Assembly (NCBI RefSeq): GCF_002101555.1 | Contig: NZ_LQOL01000080.1 | Location: 1 to 64,000 of the forward strand | Length of the DNA: 64,000 nucleotides | Source: Mycolicibacterium canariasense | GTDB lineage: Bacteria > Actinomycetota > Actinomycetes > Mycobacteriales > Mycobacteriaceae | Direction: 5' to 3' | Shown: one piece after another, positions 25,940 to 33,886 of the stretch | Layout: every line of letters starts with the position of its first letter | Position numbering within the stretch: position 1 is the stretch's first letter | Position numbers and translations under genes: made by a program | Notes under the pieces: generated by a model | Databases searched by the model: none | What the model saw: only the letters and a program-made list of their open reading frames with translations | What the model was told of the DNA's origin: nothing

Positions 25940-26595
25940 GTCCCACTCCTGGCGCTCAATTGCCTCCCAGCTGGAGTCAGAGGACTTTAACGCACCGATT
26001 CGGCGCTCAACCGACGACGATTTTCAGGTAGCCCTGGCGAATTGCCGCCGACAATAATTACCGGACGCCATATTCGACGGTTCGCGCATCGACCGCAAAT
26101 GTCGTCGTCGCGCCCGCAGGCATCGGGATAATTCCTCCGGGCGTCGTAATAGAGTGTCGGGCAACTGGTTACGCATATCACGTAAATGGTTTCCGGTCCG
26201 CGTAACGCATTTTCAGCCAACCGCCGAACCGGCCAAAACTCGCCGCCGGCAACGTGTTTGCCGCGACGGCGAGCGATTTCGCCGCACGGCCGCGCACGCG
26301 CCGTATCGGTAAATCCTCTCGCGCGTTCCGTGCCACGGCGGAACTGCGCTTTCGGATCCATACGACCCGTGTCGGCAATACGGTGAATCGGGTTGGGCGG
26401 CCTTTCCGGCCGGCCTCGCGCTACCAGCACATTGTGGGAAAATGCACAGGTGTTGCGCAGCGCGCCGAGACGTCCGTGCGATGTTCGGACGCGTGCTCGC
26501 GTCTCACTCCCGCGTCAACCCGACGTTGTACTGTGTGGCGACAAACTTCGACGTCAACCCAACCCGGTTCATCCCACACAGAGGCGGCGGTCGCG
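25940..26595. other. 656-bp intergenic region of lower GC
   Basis: No convincing gene is seen. Short ORFs on both strands lack G/C third-position bias and ribosome sites. The central part (about 26000-26420) is visibly richer in AAA, TTT and TAAT runs than its surroundings. It contains an imperfect palindrome TTACG-CATATCA-CGTAA at about 26172-26188. A possible -10 box TACTGT lies at 26529-26534, upstream of the ABC gene. It separates two divergent accessory genes and probably holds both promoters. Confidence 0.5.
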
Positions 26596-28371
26596 ATGAG
26601 GCTGATCCTTGAGTTGATCCGCCCCTACCGGTGGTTGGTGGCCGGCATCTTCGGGGTGCTGCTGATCCAGATCGCGATGGGCCTGGCCGCGCCGTGGCCG
26701 TTGAAGGTGGTGCTCGACAGCGTCGTCGGCGACCACCCGCTGCCGGGCTGGTTGCACGGGCTGTTGCAGCCGATGCTCGGCGGCGAGGGCCGGATGCACA
26801 TCGCCGGGTTGGCGGCGATCATGGTCATCGTCATCGCGGTGATCGCCGCCCTGGCCACCTACGCCGCGAACTACCTGACCGAGACCGTCGGCCAGCGCAT
26901 CGGCAACGACCTGCGTACCCGGGCCTATCACCATCTGCAACAACTGTCGCTGAACTACTTCGACACTCATCGCGTCGGGCCGATCCTGAGCACCCTCACC
27001 GATGACGTCGACACCATCCAGGATTTCGCGTCGGCCTCCACCCTCGGTATCGCGACCGATCTGCTGACCATCTTCGGCATGCTCGTCGTGATGCTGTGGC
27101 TGCAGTGGGATTTCACCCTCGTCGCGCTCGCGGTGGCGCCACTGCTGCTGCTGTTCGTCTCCCGCATCCGCAAGGCCGTGAAGGCGGCCACCCACGAGGT
27201 GCGCCGACGGGAATCCGACATCGTCGCGGTCGCCGAGGAAGGACTGCAGTCCATCCGGGTGGTCAAGGCGTTCGACCGGGAGGATCTTCAGGAGCGCCAA
27301 CTCGCCCTGGCCGGCCAACAGGCGGTGGACGCGGCACTGAACGCGCGACGGGTGAAATCGGTGGTATCACCGATCGTCGCCGTCGTCGTGGCCGCCTGCA
27401 CCGCGCTGGTCTTGTGGCGCGGTTCGGCGCTCATCCTCGCCGGGGCGATGACGGCGGGCACCCTGACCGTCTTCATCTCCTATCTGGTGTCGTTCTTCAA
27501 ACCGGTTCAGGACCTGGCGAAGCTCACCAACACCATCGCCATGGCCTCGGTCGGGGTGGACCGGGTCAACGAGCTGCTGACCGCCGAGACCACGGTCGAG
27601 GAGAAGCCGGACGCCGTCGAGCCGGCCCGCATCAAGGGCGCCATCAGCTTCGAGCGGGTGGCGTTCAGCTACAACGCCGAAACACCGGTGCTGCGCGATG
27701 TCACCTTCGAGGTGGCGCCGGGCCAACTGGTGGGCGTCGTCGGGCACACCGGCAGCGGTAAATCCAGTCTGGTCAGCCTGATTCCGCGGTTCTACGACCC
27801 GAGTGTGGGCACCGTCCGGATCGACGGTGTGGATCTGCGCGACTACAAACTGCACGAGTTGCGCCGCCAGATCGCCTACGTGCTGCAGGACACCGTGCTG
27901 TTCCGCGGCACCATCCGCGACAACATCGCCTTCGGCAGGCCCGACGCCGACCACGACGAGATCGTCGAGGTGGCCAAACTGGCCAACGCCCACGAGTTCA
28001 TCTCCGAGATGCCGCAGGGCTACGACAGTGCGGTCGGCGACCGCGGGCTCACGCTGTCCGGCGGGCAGCGCCAGCGCATCGGCATCGCCCGCGCCCTCAT
28101 CCGGGACAGCCCCATCCTGATCCTCGACGAACCCACCGCAGCGTTGGACGCGGAATCCGAGCACCTGGTGATGTCGGCCCTGCAACGGCTGATGGCCGAC
28201 CGGACGGTGATCACGATCGCCCACCGGTTGTCCACCATCCGCGACGCGGACAAGATCGTGGTGCTCGAGGAGGGCCGCGTCGTCGAGGAGGGCACCCACA
28301 ACGAGCTGCTGACGGCGGGCGGCAGATACGCCGACTTGCACCGCATCCAATACGAGGACGAGACACCGTGA
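26596..28371 (+). CDS. ABC exporter, fused membrane and ATPase domains
   Basis: The 591-residue half-transporter has a six-helix type-1 exporter membrane domain (about 1-310). The nucleotide-binding domain follows, with Walker A GHTGSGKSS (about 383-391), a Q-loop in IAYVLQDTVLFRGT, the signature LSGGQRQR (about 484) and Walker B ILILDEPTAALD. It would work as a homodimer. The ATG at 26596 starts the typical exporter helix LILELIRPYRW. The frame is open further upstream, but the extra 114 codons fall in low-GC intergenic sequence and look non-coding. The substrate is unknown. It overlaps a PLD-fold gene by 4 nt. Confidence 0.92.
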   Translation: MRLILELIRPYRWLVAGIFGVLLIQIAMGLAAPWPLKVVLDSVVGDHPLPGWLHGLLQPMLGGEGRMHIAGLAAIMVIVIAVIAALATYAANYLTETVGQRIGNDLRTRAYHHLQQLSLNYFDTHRVGPILSTLTDDVDTIQDFASASTLGIATDLLTIFGMLVVMLWLQWDFTLVALAVAPLLLLFVSRIRKAVKAATHEVRRRESDIVAVAEEGLQSIRVVKAFDREDLQERQLALAGQQAVDAALNARRVKSVVSPIVAVVVAACTALVLWRGSALILAGAMTAGTLTVFISYLVSFFKPVQDLAKLTNTIAMASVGVDRVNELLTAETTVEEKPDAVEPARIKGAISFERVAFSYNAETPVLRDVTFEVAPGQLVGVVGHTGSGKSSLVSLIPRFYDPSVGTVRIDGVDLRDYKLHELRRQIAYVLQDTVLFRGTIRDNIAFGRPDADHDEIVEVAKLANAHEFISEMPQGYDSAVGDRGLTLSGGQRQRIGIARALIRDSPILILDEPTAALDAESEHLVMSALQRLMADRTVITIAHRLSTIRDADKIVVLEEGRVVEEGTHNELLTAGGRYADLHRIQYEDETP

Positions 28372-29366
28372 CGCGATCGTTGATCATCCTGCCCGACGAC
28401 TCCGCGCAGCCGGTGCTCGACGCCATTCACGGGTCCACCCGTTCGGTGCGCATCAAGATGTTCGCCTTCAGCCATCGGCCGCTGCTCGACGCGGTGGTGG
28501 CCGCCCACCGGCGCGGAGTCGATGTCAAGGTGATGCTCAATCCCGAGCGGCGCGACGGCGAGACCGACAACGACGCCGCCCGGGAGATGTTGCAGCGGTT
28601 CGGTATCGAGGTGCGGGAGAGCAATCCCGCCTTCGACCTGACGCACGAGAAGTCGATGGTGGTCGACGACGAGCACGCCTTCGTCGAATCGCTGAACTGG
28701 ACCGAGGAGAACTTCACCCTCACCCGTGACTACGCCGTCGTCACGCCCAGCGCCTATGAGGTCGCCGAGATCATCGACTGCTTCGAGGCGGACTGGGCAC
28801 GCGAAGACTTCGATCCCGGCACCGGCGCCCACCTGATCTGGTGCCCGTCCAACGGCCGGCACCGGATCGCCGACTTCATCGACAGCGCCAAGCACACCTT
28901 GTTCCTGCAGAACGAGCGCTACCAGGACCCGGTGATCATCGAACGCCTCGTGCGGGCGGCCCGCCGCGGCGTGAAGGTGCACGTGATGGCGCGCGCCGCG
29001 CATCACCTCAAGGACGGCAAGCTCGTCGAAGGCGTCAGCGGGATGCGCATCCTCGACGATGTGGGCATCAAGATCCACCGGCTCAAGCACATGAAACTGC
29101 ACGCCAAGATGATTCTGGCCGATCACGAAAGGGCCGTCGTCGGCTCGATCAACTTCTCCCCGGGCAGCTTCGACCACCGTCGGGAACTGGCCATCGAGGT
29201 GACCGATCACGAGATCACCAAGAGGCTCAACGAGGTGGCCCACCACGATTGGAAACACTCCGCGCCGATGGATCTGTCCGACGCCGGTCTGATCGCCGAC
29301 CTGACCGGCCGGGGCCGTGACGCACACGACATCGACCAGCTCGCCCTGCACGACCCGGACGCCTGA
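28368..29366 (+). CDS. Phospholipase D-like protein with two HKD motifs
   Basis: The 332-residue protein has two PLD catalytic halves. The first, THEKSMVVDDEHAFVESLN, supplies His93 and Lys95; the second, LHAKMILADHERAVVGSIN, supplies a His and Lys near 244 and 246. No signal peptide is visible, so it is probably cytoplasmic. Related enzymes act as phospholipases, transphosphatidylases (cardiolipin synthase) or nucleases, and the motifs cannot separate these. The GTG start overlaps the ABC exporter stop (GTGA), so the two are co-translated; a lipid handled by both is a reasonable guess. Confidence 0.88.
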   Translation: MTRSLIILPDDSAQPVLDAIHGSTRSVRIKMFAFSHRPLLDAVVAAHRRGVDVKVMLNPERRDGETDNDAAREMLQRFGIEVRESNPAFDLTHEKSMVVDDEHAFVESLNWTEENFTLTRDYAVVTPSAYEVAEIIDCFEADWAREDFDPGTGAHLIWCPSNGRHRIADFIDSAKHTLFLQNERYQDPVIIERLVRAARRGVKVHVMARAAHHLKDGKLVEGVSGMRILDDVGIKIHRLKHMKLHAKMILADHERAVVGSINFSPGSFDHRRELAIEVTDHEITKRLNEVAHHDWKHSAPMDLSDAGLIADLTGRGRDAHDIDQLALHDPDA

Positions 29367-29396
29367 CCAGCTCGCACGCGACGAAAGCCGGACCAC

Positions 29397-29402
29397 TAGG
29401 CT
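29397..29402 (+). promoter_or_regulatory. -10 box upstream of gap
   Basis: TAGGCT lies 43 bases before the gap GTG, which has a strong AAGGAG ribosome site at 29433-29438. Unlike many neighbours, gap would be translated from a normal leader, as expected for a highly expressed gene. Confidence 0.5.
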
Positions 29403-29445
29403 GACGTGCGAGCAGTGCACCGCCGACTAGTCAAGGAGACATCAC

Positions 29446-30465
29446 GTGACCATCCGGGTAGGCGTCAACGGTTTCGGCCGGATCGGGCGTAACTTCTTCC
29501 GCGCGCTGGATGCGCAGAAGGCCGCCGGTAAGAACACCGATATCGAGATCGTGGCCGTCAATGACTTGACCTCGACCGCCACGCTGGCGCATCTGCTGAA
29601 ATTCGACTCGATCCTGGGCCGGCTGCCCTATGAGGTCAGCGTCGACGGCGACAGCATCGTGGTCGGCGACCAGAAGATCAAGGCGCTGGCCGTCAAGGAG
29701 GGCCCGGCGGCCCTGCCGTGGGGTGACCTCGGTGTCGACGTGGTGGTCGAGTCGACCGGCATCTTCACCAAGCGCGACAAGGCGCAGGGACACCTGGACG
29801 CGGGCGCCAAGAAGGTCATCATCTCCGCGCCGGCCACCGATGAGGACATCACCATCGTGCTGGGCGTCAACGACGACAAGTACGACGGCAGCCAGAACAT
29901 CATCTCCAATGCCTCGTGCACCACGAACTGCCTGGGCCCGCTGGCCAAGGTGCTCAACGACGAGTTCGGCATCGTCAAGGGCCTGATGACCACGATCCAC
30001 GCCTACACGCAGGACCAGAACCTGCAGGACGGCCCGCACAGCGACCTGCGCCGGGCCCGCGCGGCCGCGATCAACATCGTGCCGACCTCCACCGGTGCGG
30101 CCAAGGCGATCGGGCTGGTGCTCCCGGAGCTCAAGGGCAAGCTGGACGGGTATGCGTTGCGGGTGCCGATCCCCACCGGTTCGGTGACCGATCTGACCGC
30201 CGAGGTGTCCAAGACCGGCACCGTCGAGGAGATCAATGCCGCGTTCGCCGCGGCCGCCGACGGCCCGCTCAAGGGCATCCTGAAGTACTACGACGCACCG
30301 ATCGTGTCCAGCGACATCGTCACCGACCCGCACAGCTCGCTGTTCGATTCGGGCCTGACCAAGGTGATCGACAACCAGGTCAAGGTCGTGTCCTGGTACG
30401 ACAACGAATGGGGCTACTCCAACCGTCTCGCCGATCTGGTGGCGCTGGTCGGTAAGTCGCTGTAA
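29446..30465 (+). CDS. gap: Glyceraldehyde-3-phosphate dehydrogenase
   Basis: The 339-residue enzyme oxidises and phosphorylates glyceraldehyde 3-phosphate with NAD. It has the NAD-binding start RVGVNGFGRIGRNFFRA and the catalytic motif NASCTTNCLGP with the active-site cysteine. HAYTQDQNLQDGPHSDLRRAR and the C-terminal SWYDNEWGYSNRL follow. The GTG at 29446 has a strong ribosome-binding site. It begins gap-pgk-tpiA, the lower-glycolysis set Rv1436-Rv1438. Confidence 0.98.
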   Translation: MTIRVGVNGFGRIGRNFFRALDAQKAAGKNTDIEIVAVNDLTSTATLAHLLKFDSILGRLPYEVSVDGDSIVVGDQKIKALAVKEGPAALPWGDLGVDVVVESTGIFTKRDKAQGHLDAGAKKVIISAPATDEDITIVLGVNDDKYDGSQNIISNASCTTNCLGPLAKVLNDEFGIVKGLMTTIHAYTQDQNLQDGPHSDLRRARAAAINIVPTSTGAAKAIGLVLPELKGKLDGYALRVPIPTGSVTDLTAEVSKTGTVEEINAAFAAAADGPLKGILKYYDAPIVSSDIVTDPHSSLFDSGLTKVIDNQVKVVSWYDNEWGYSNRLADLVALVGKSL

Positions 30466-30466
30466 T

Positions 30467-30487
30467 CGGGGCGAGCGAAGCGACGGG
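30467..30487 (+). repeat. 21-bp repeat, copy between gap and pgk
   Basis: This copy is identical over 21 bases to 7761-7781 in ribE. It begins two bases after the gap stop codon and fills most of the 33-base gap before pgk. Confidence 0.8.
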
Positions 30488-30498
30488 ATAGAGACACA

Positions 30499-31719
30499 GT
30501 GGTTGCCACGCTTTCTGATCTGCTCAAAGAGGGTGTCGAAGGTCGGGGCGTGCTGGTGCGCTCCGACCTGAACGTCCCCCTCGACGACTCGGGCACCATC
30601 ACCGATCCGGGCCGCATCATCGCCTCGGTGCCGACGCTGAAGGCGCTGGCCGAGGCCGGTGCCAAGGTCGTGGTGACCGCCCACCTGGGCCGCCCCAAGG
30701 GCGAGCCGGACCCCAAGTTCTCGCTCGCCCCGGTCGCCGCGGCGCTGGGGGAGAAGCTGGGCCGCCACGTCCAGCTGGCCGGCGATGTGGTCGGCACCGA
30801 CGCCTTGGCCCGGGCCGAGGGCCTGACCGACGGGGATGTGCTGCTGCTGGAGAACATCCGCTTCGACCCGCGGGAGACCAGCAAGGACGATGCCGAGCGG
30901 CTCGGGTTGGCCAAGGCGCTGGCCGGGCTGGTCGAGGGCGCCGACGGGTCGCCGGGTGCGTTCGTCTCCGACGGGTTCGGGGTGGTGCACCGCAAGCAGG
31001 CCTCGGTGTACGACGTCGCCACCCTGCTGCCGCACTATGCCGGCACGCTGGTGGCCACCGAGGTCACGGTGCTGCAGCAGCTGACCAGCTCGACCGAGCG
31101 GCCCTACGCCGTGGTGCTCGGCGGGTCCAAGGTGTCGGACAAGCTGGCCGTCATCGAAAACCTGGCCACCAAGGCCGACAGCATCGTCATCGGTGGTGGT
31201 ATGTGCTTCACCTTCCTTGCCGCACAGGGCCTTTCGGTGGGTTCCTCGCTGTGCCAGGAGGAGATGATCGACACCTGTAAGAAACTGCTGGAGACCTACG
31301 GCGACGTGATCCACCTGCCGGTGGACATCGTGGCCGCCGAGAAGTTCGCCGCCGACGCGGCCGCCGAGACGGTGGCGGCCGACCGGATCCCGGACGACAA
31401 GATGGGCCTGGACATCGGGCCCGAGTCGGTGAAGCGGTTCACCGCGCTGCTGTCGAACGCCAAGACGATCTTCTGGAACGGCCCGATGGGCGTGTTCGAG
31501 TTCCCGGCGTTTGCCGCGGGCACCAAGGGGGTCGCCGAGGCGATCATCGGGGCCACCGAAAAGGGCGCGTTCAGCGTGGTCGGCGGCGGCGATTCGGCGG
31601 CCGCGGTGCGACTGCTCGGACTGCCCGAGGACGGCTTCTCGCACATCTCCACCGGCGGCGGCGCGTCGCTGGAATACCTCGAGGGCAAAACCCTGCCCGG
31701 CATCGACGTTCTGGACTAA
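30499..31719 (+). CDS. pgk: Phosphoglycerate kinase
   Basis: The 406-residue two-domain kinase transfers phosphate from 1,3-bisphosphoglycerate to ADP. Visible motifs are the substrate loop VLVRSDLNVPLDD, VTAHLGRPKGEPD, LLENIRFDPRE, the hinge region VVLGGSKVSDKLAVIENL and the nucleotide-binding GGGDSAAAVRLLG near the C-terminus. The GTG at 30499 is the natural start. A 21-bp repeat separates it from gap, and tpiA follows eight bases after its stop. Confidence 0.97.
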   Translation: MVATLSDLLKEGVEGRGVLVRSDLNVPLDDSGTITDPGRIIASVPTLKALAEAGAKVVVTAHLGRPKGEPDPKFSLAPVAAALGEKLGRHVQLAGDVVGTDALARAEGLTDGDVLLLENIRFDPRETSKDDAERLGLAKALAGLVEGADGSPGAFVSDGFGVVHRKQASVYDVATLLPHYAGTLVATEVTVLQQLTSSTERPYAVVLGGSKVSDKLAVIENLATKADSIVIGGGMCFTFLAAQGLSVGSSLCQEEMIDTCKKLLETYGDVIHLPVDIVAAEKFAADAAAETVAADRIPDDKMGLDIGPESVKRFTALLSNAKTIFWNGPMGVFEFPAFAAGTKGVAEAIIGATEKGAFSVVGGGDSAAAVRLLGLPEDGFSHISTGGGASLEYLEGKTLPGIDVLD

Positions 31720-31727
31720 GGACATAC

Positions 31728-32513
31728 ATGGCCCGTAAGCCGCTCATCGCCGGCAACTGGAAGATGAACCTCAACCATTTCGAGGCCATCGCGCTGGTGC
31801 AGAAGATCGCCTTCGCCTTGCCGGACAAGTACTTCGACAAGGTCGACGTCACCGTCATCCCGCCCTTCACCGATCTGCGCAGCGTGCAGACCCTGGTGGA
31901 CGGGGACAAGCTGCGCCTGACCTACGGCGCCCAGGACGTCTCCCAGCACGATTCCGGTGCCTACACCGGTGAGATCAGCGGTGCCTTCCTGGCCAAACTG
32001 GGCTGCACCTTCGCCGTCGTCGGCCATTCGGAGCGCCGCACCTACCACGCCGAGAGCGACGAACTGGTGGCCGCCAAGGCCAAGGCCGCGCTCAAGCACG
32101 GGCTCACCCCGATCGTGTGCATCGGCGAGGGACTGGACATCCGCGAGACCGGTGAGCACGTCGCCTACAACGTGAACCAGCTCAAGGGTTCGCTGGCCGG
32201 GCTGTCCGCCGAGCAGATCAGCCAGGTGGTGATCGCCTACGAGCCGGTATGGGCGATCGGCACCGGCCGGGTGGCCAGCGCGGCCGACGCACAGGAAGTG
32301 TGCAAGGCGATCCGCGACGAGCTGGTGACGCTGGCATCACCGGAGATCGCCGCCGGGGTGCGGGTGCTCTACGGCGGTTCGGTCAACGCCAAGAATGTCG
32401 GCGAGATCGTGGCACAGCCCGACGTGGACGGTGCCCTGGTGGGCGGCGCCTCGCTGGACGGTGAGCAGTTCGCCACGCTGTCGGCGATTGCGGCGGGCGG
32501 ACCCCTGCCGTGA
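31728..32513 (+). CDS. tpiA: Triosephosphate isomerase
   Basis: The 261-residue TIM barrel interconverts dihydroxyacetone phosphate and glyceraldehyde 3-phosphate. It has the start PLIAGNWKMNLN with the substrate-binding Asn and Lys, and the catalytic histidine segment VVGHSERRTYH. The catalytic glutamate loop is VIAYEPVWAIGTGR, and the phosphate-binding strand is VLYGGSVNAKNVGEI. Length and residues are standard. Confidence 0.98.
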   Translation: MARKPLIAGNWKMNLNHFEAIALVQKIAFALPDKYFDKVDVTVIPPFTDLRSVQTLVDGDKLRLTYGAQDVSQHDSGAYTGEISGAFLAKLGCTFAVVGHSERRTYHAESDELVAAKAKAALKHGLTPIVCIGEGLDIRETGEHVAYNVNQLKGSLAGLSAEQISQVVIAYEPVWAIGTGRVASAADAQEVCKAIRDELVTLASPEIAAGVRVLYGGSVNAKNVGEIVAQPDVDGALVGGASLDGEQFATLSAIAAGGPLP

Positions 32514-32525
32514 TTTCGGGCCCGG

Positions 32526-32531
32526 TAGGCT
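32526..32531 (+). promoter_or_regulatory. -10 box for leaderless secG
   Basis: TAGGCT lies seven bases before the secG ATG, with no ribosome site between, so secG probably has its own leaderless transcript. Confidence 0.5.
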
Positions 32532-32538
32532 GACCGCC

Positions 32539-32775
32539 ATGGAACTCGCTCTGCAGATCACCCTCGTCGTCACCAGTGTCCTGGTGGTGCTGTTGGTGCT
32601 GCTGCATCGCGCCAAGGGTGGCGGCCTGTCCACCCTATTCGGTGGTGGCGTCCAGTCCAGCCTGTCCGGCTCGACGGTGGTGGAGAAGAACCTGGACCGG
32701 CTGACCTACTTCGTGGTCGGCATCTGGGTGGTGTCCATCGTCGGGATGGCGCTGCGGATCAAGTACAACGTCTGA
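32539..32775 (+). CDS. secG: Preprotein translocase subunit SecG
   Basis: The 78-residue membrane protein has two hydrophobic helices (about 1-22 and 55-72). Between them is the conserved cytoplasmic loop RAKGGGLSTLFGGG and the VEKNLDRLTYFV stretch, the family signature. SecG joins SecYE in the Sec translocon and improves translocation. Its place after tpiA matches Rv1440 closely. Confidence 0.95.
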   Translation: MELALQITLVVTSVLVVLLVLLHRAKGGGLSTLFGGGVQSSLSGSTVVEKNLDRLTYFVVGIWVVSIVGMALRIKYNV

Positions 32776-32853
32776 TCACCGGCCGCGTCGGGCCGCTACA
32801 CCGCGGCACAGGTTGACATAGCCGGGTATCAGCCCGCACTCAGCACCCGCTCC

Positions 32854-32859
32854 TAGGCT
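32854..32859 (+). promoter_or_regulatory. -10 box for leaderless MspA-like gene
   Basis: TAGGCT lies six bases before the GTG of the porin gene, with no Shine-Dalgarno sequence, which predicts a leaderless mRNA. Confidence 0.5.
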
Positions 32860-32865
32860 CGCGGC

Positions 32866-33498
32866 GTGCCCAGAATTCTCCCGCCCGCCGCCGCGGCGGC
32901 CGTGCTGCTGTGCGTGGCGGCCGGGACGGCGCGGGCCGATCCGTTGCCCGTCGCCGACGTGACACAGTCCGCCGATACCGACGACGGCTGGCACCTGAGT
33001 GTCGGGCTGACCCGGATGACCATCAACTCGGTGCCCAATATGGCGGCCACCGCATTCACCCGCGAGGGTTTCGTCACCGGTAAGGCCGAGGCCGACATCG
33101 CCGGCAGCGGGGCGGAAGCGGTGAACTCCGGCACTCTGGTGTTCGGGCTGCAACTGGGCTGCCAGATCGACCTCAGCGAGGGCGGCAGCGTCGGCGGCGA
33201 CGCCGATATCGGCGTCAGTCCCGGCTTCAACGGCAGCAACGTGCTCAACGACATCGGCCCGTACGCCGATCTGGGCGGCAATGTCTCGATCAACCTGCTG
33301 CCCGGCACCATCACCAATATCGGGCTCGGCAAGAAGGCGCTCAAGGGCCGCACCGGCGAGATCGTGGTGCACGACGCACATGTGAAGGTCGACGCGTGTG
33401 GTGGTCCGGTGTCCATCCGATTCTTCTCCACCGCGATGATCGACACCGACAAATCCGACGACAGCGTCAACGCCTACGGGGACATCCTGACGCTGTGA
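32866..33498 (+). CDS. MspA-family porin-like protein
   Basis: The 210-residue protein has a signal peptide ending near TARADPLP (about residue 24). The beta-rich mature domain resembles the MspA family, with DDGWHLSVGLTRMTINSVPN, REGFVTGKAEADIAG, GTLVFGLQLGCQIDLS, a glycine-rich GVSPGFNGSN stretch and the C-terminal strands TGEIVVHDAHVKVDACGG and YGDILTL. MspA forms octameric outer-membrane pores for hydrophilic solutes. This copy is divergent and lacks the exact aspartate-rich constriction residues of M. smegmatis MspA, so its permeability may differ. The GTG start fits the leaderless promoter. It is translationally coupled to a small secreted protein. Confidence 0.85.
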   Translation: MPRILPPAAAAAVLLCVAAGTARADPLPVADVTQSADTDDGWHLSVGLTRMTINSVPNMAATAFTREGFVTGKAEADIAGSGAEAVNSGTLVFGLQLGCQIDLSEGGSVGGDADIGVSPGFNGSNVLNDIGPYADLGGNVSINLLPGTITNIGLGKKALKGRTGEIVVHDAHVKVDACGGPVSIRFFSTAMIDTDKSDDSVNAYGDILTL

Positions 33499-33830
33499 AC
33501 CGTCGCTGGATGATGGCCGCCGTGCTGCCGGTCGCGGTGCTGTTGGCGCCGCCGGCGGCGGCCGACTGCACCGGGGCGGGGGACTTCGGCGCGGCGGCCG
33601 GTTGTGCGCCGCCGGGCACCGGTTCCGGCTCGTCGGCGCAGAGCTGGCCGCCCACCGCGGTGGACTGGCCGCCGCAGCTCGACTCCATCGCAGGCGATGA
33701 CGCGACGGACAAAACACCAAGCCCGCCAATCGTTTTGCCGACCGGCCGGCCCGCGCCGCGGGCGCCGTCGGAGACCCCGCCGACCGGCACGTCCGCGCCG
33801 CCGACACCCATCGTGCCCGCCGGTGGCTGA
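33495..33830 (+). CDS. Small proline-rich secreted protein coupled to the porin
   Basis: The 111-residue product has a signal peptide ending LLAPPAAADC (about residue 24). A short mature part with two cysteines (DCTGAG and GCAPPG) follows, then a Pro/Thr/Ser-rich disordered tail (APRAPSETPPTGTSAPPTP). I do not recognise a family. The GTG overlaps the stop of the MspA-like gene by 4 nt (GTGA), so the two are co-translated. A periplasmic accessory role for the porin is possible but only positional. The frame is open further upstream, but that part overlaps the porin. Confidence 0.75.
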   Translation: MNRRWMMAAVLPVAVLLAPPAAADCTGAGDFGAAAGCAPPGTGSGSSAQSWPPTAVDWPPQLDSIAGDDATDKTPSPPIVLPTGRPAPRAPSETPPTGTSAPPTPIVPAGG

Positions 33831-33886
33831 CCGATACCGGCAGTCTCGTCATGCGTGGCCGCAGCAGCCCGTCGATAATCGTGTGC

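Noticed and set aside
26254..26595. 114-codon N-terminal extension of the ABC exporter
   Set aside because: It lies in low-GC sequence without codon bias, is not hydrophobic in the expected way, and the exporter family starts at the ATG at 26596.
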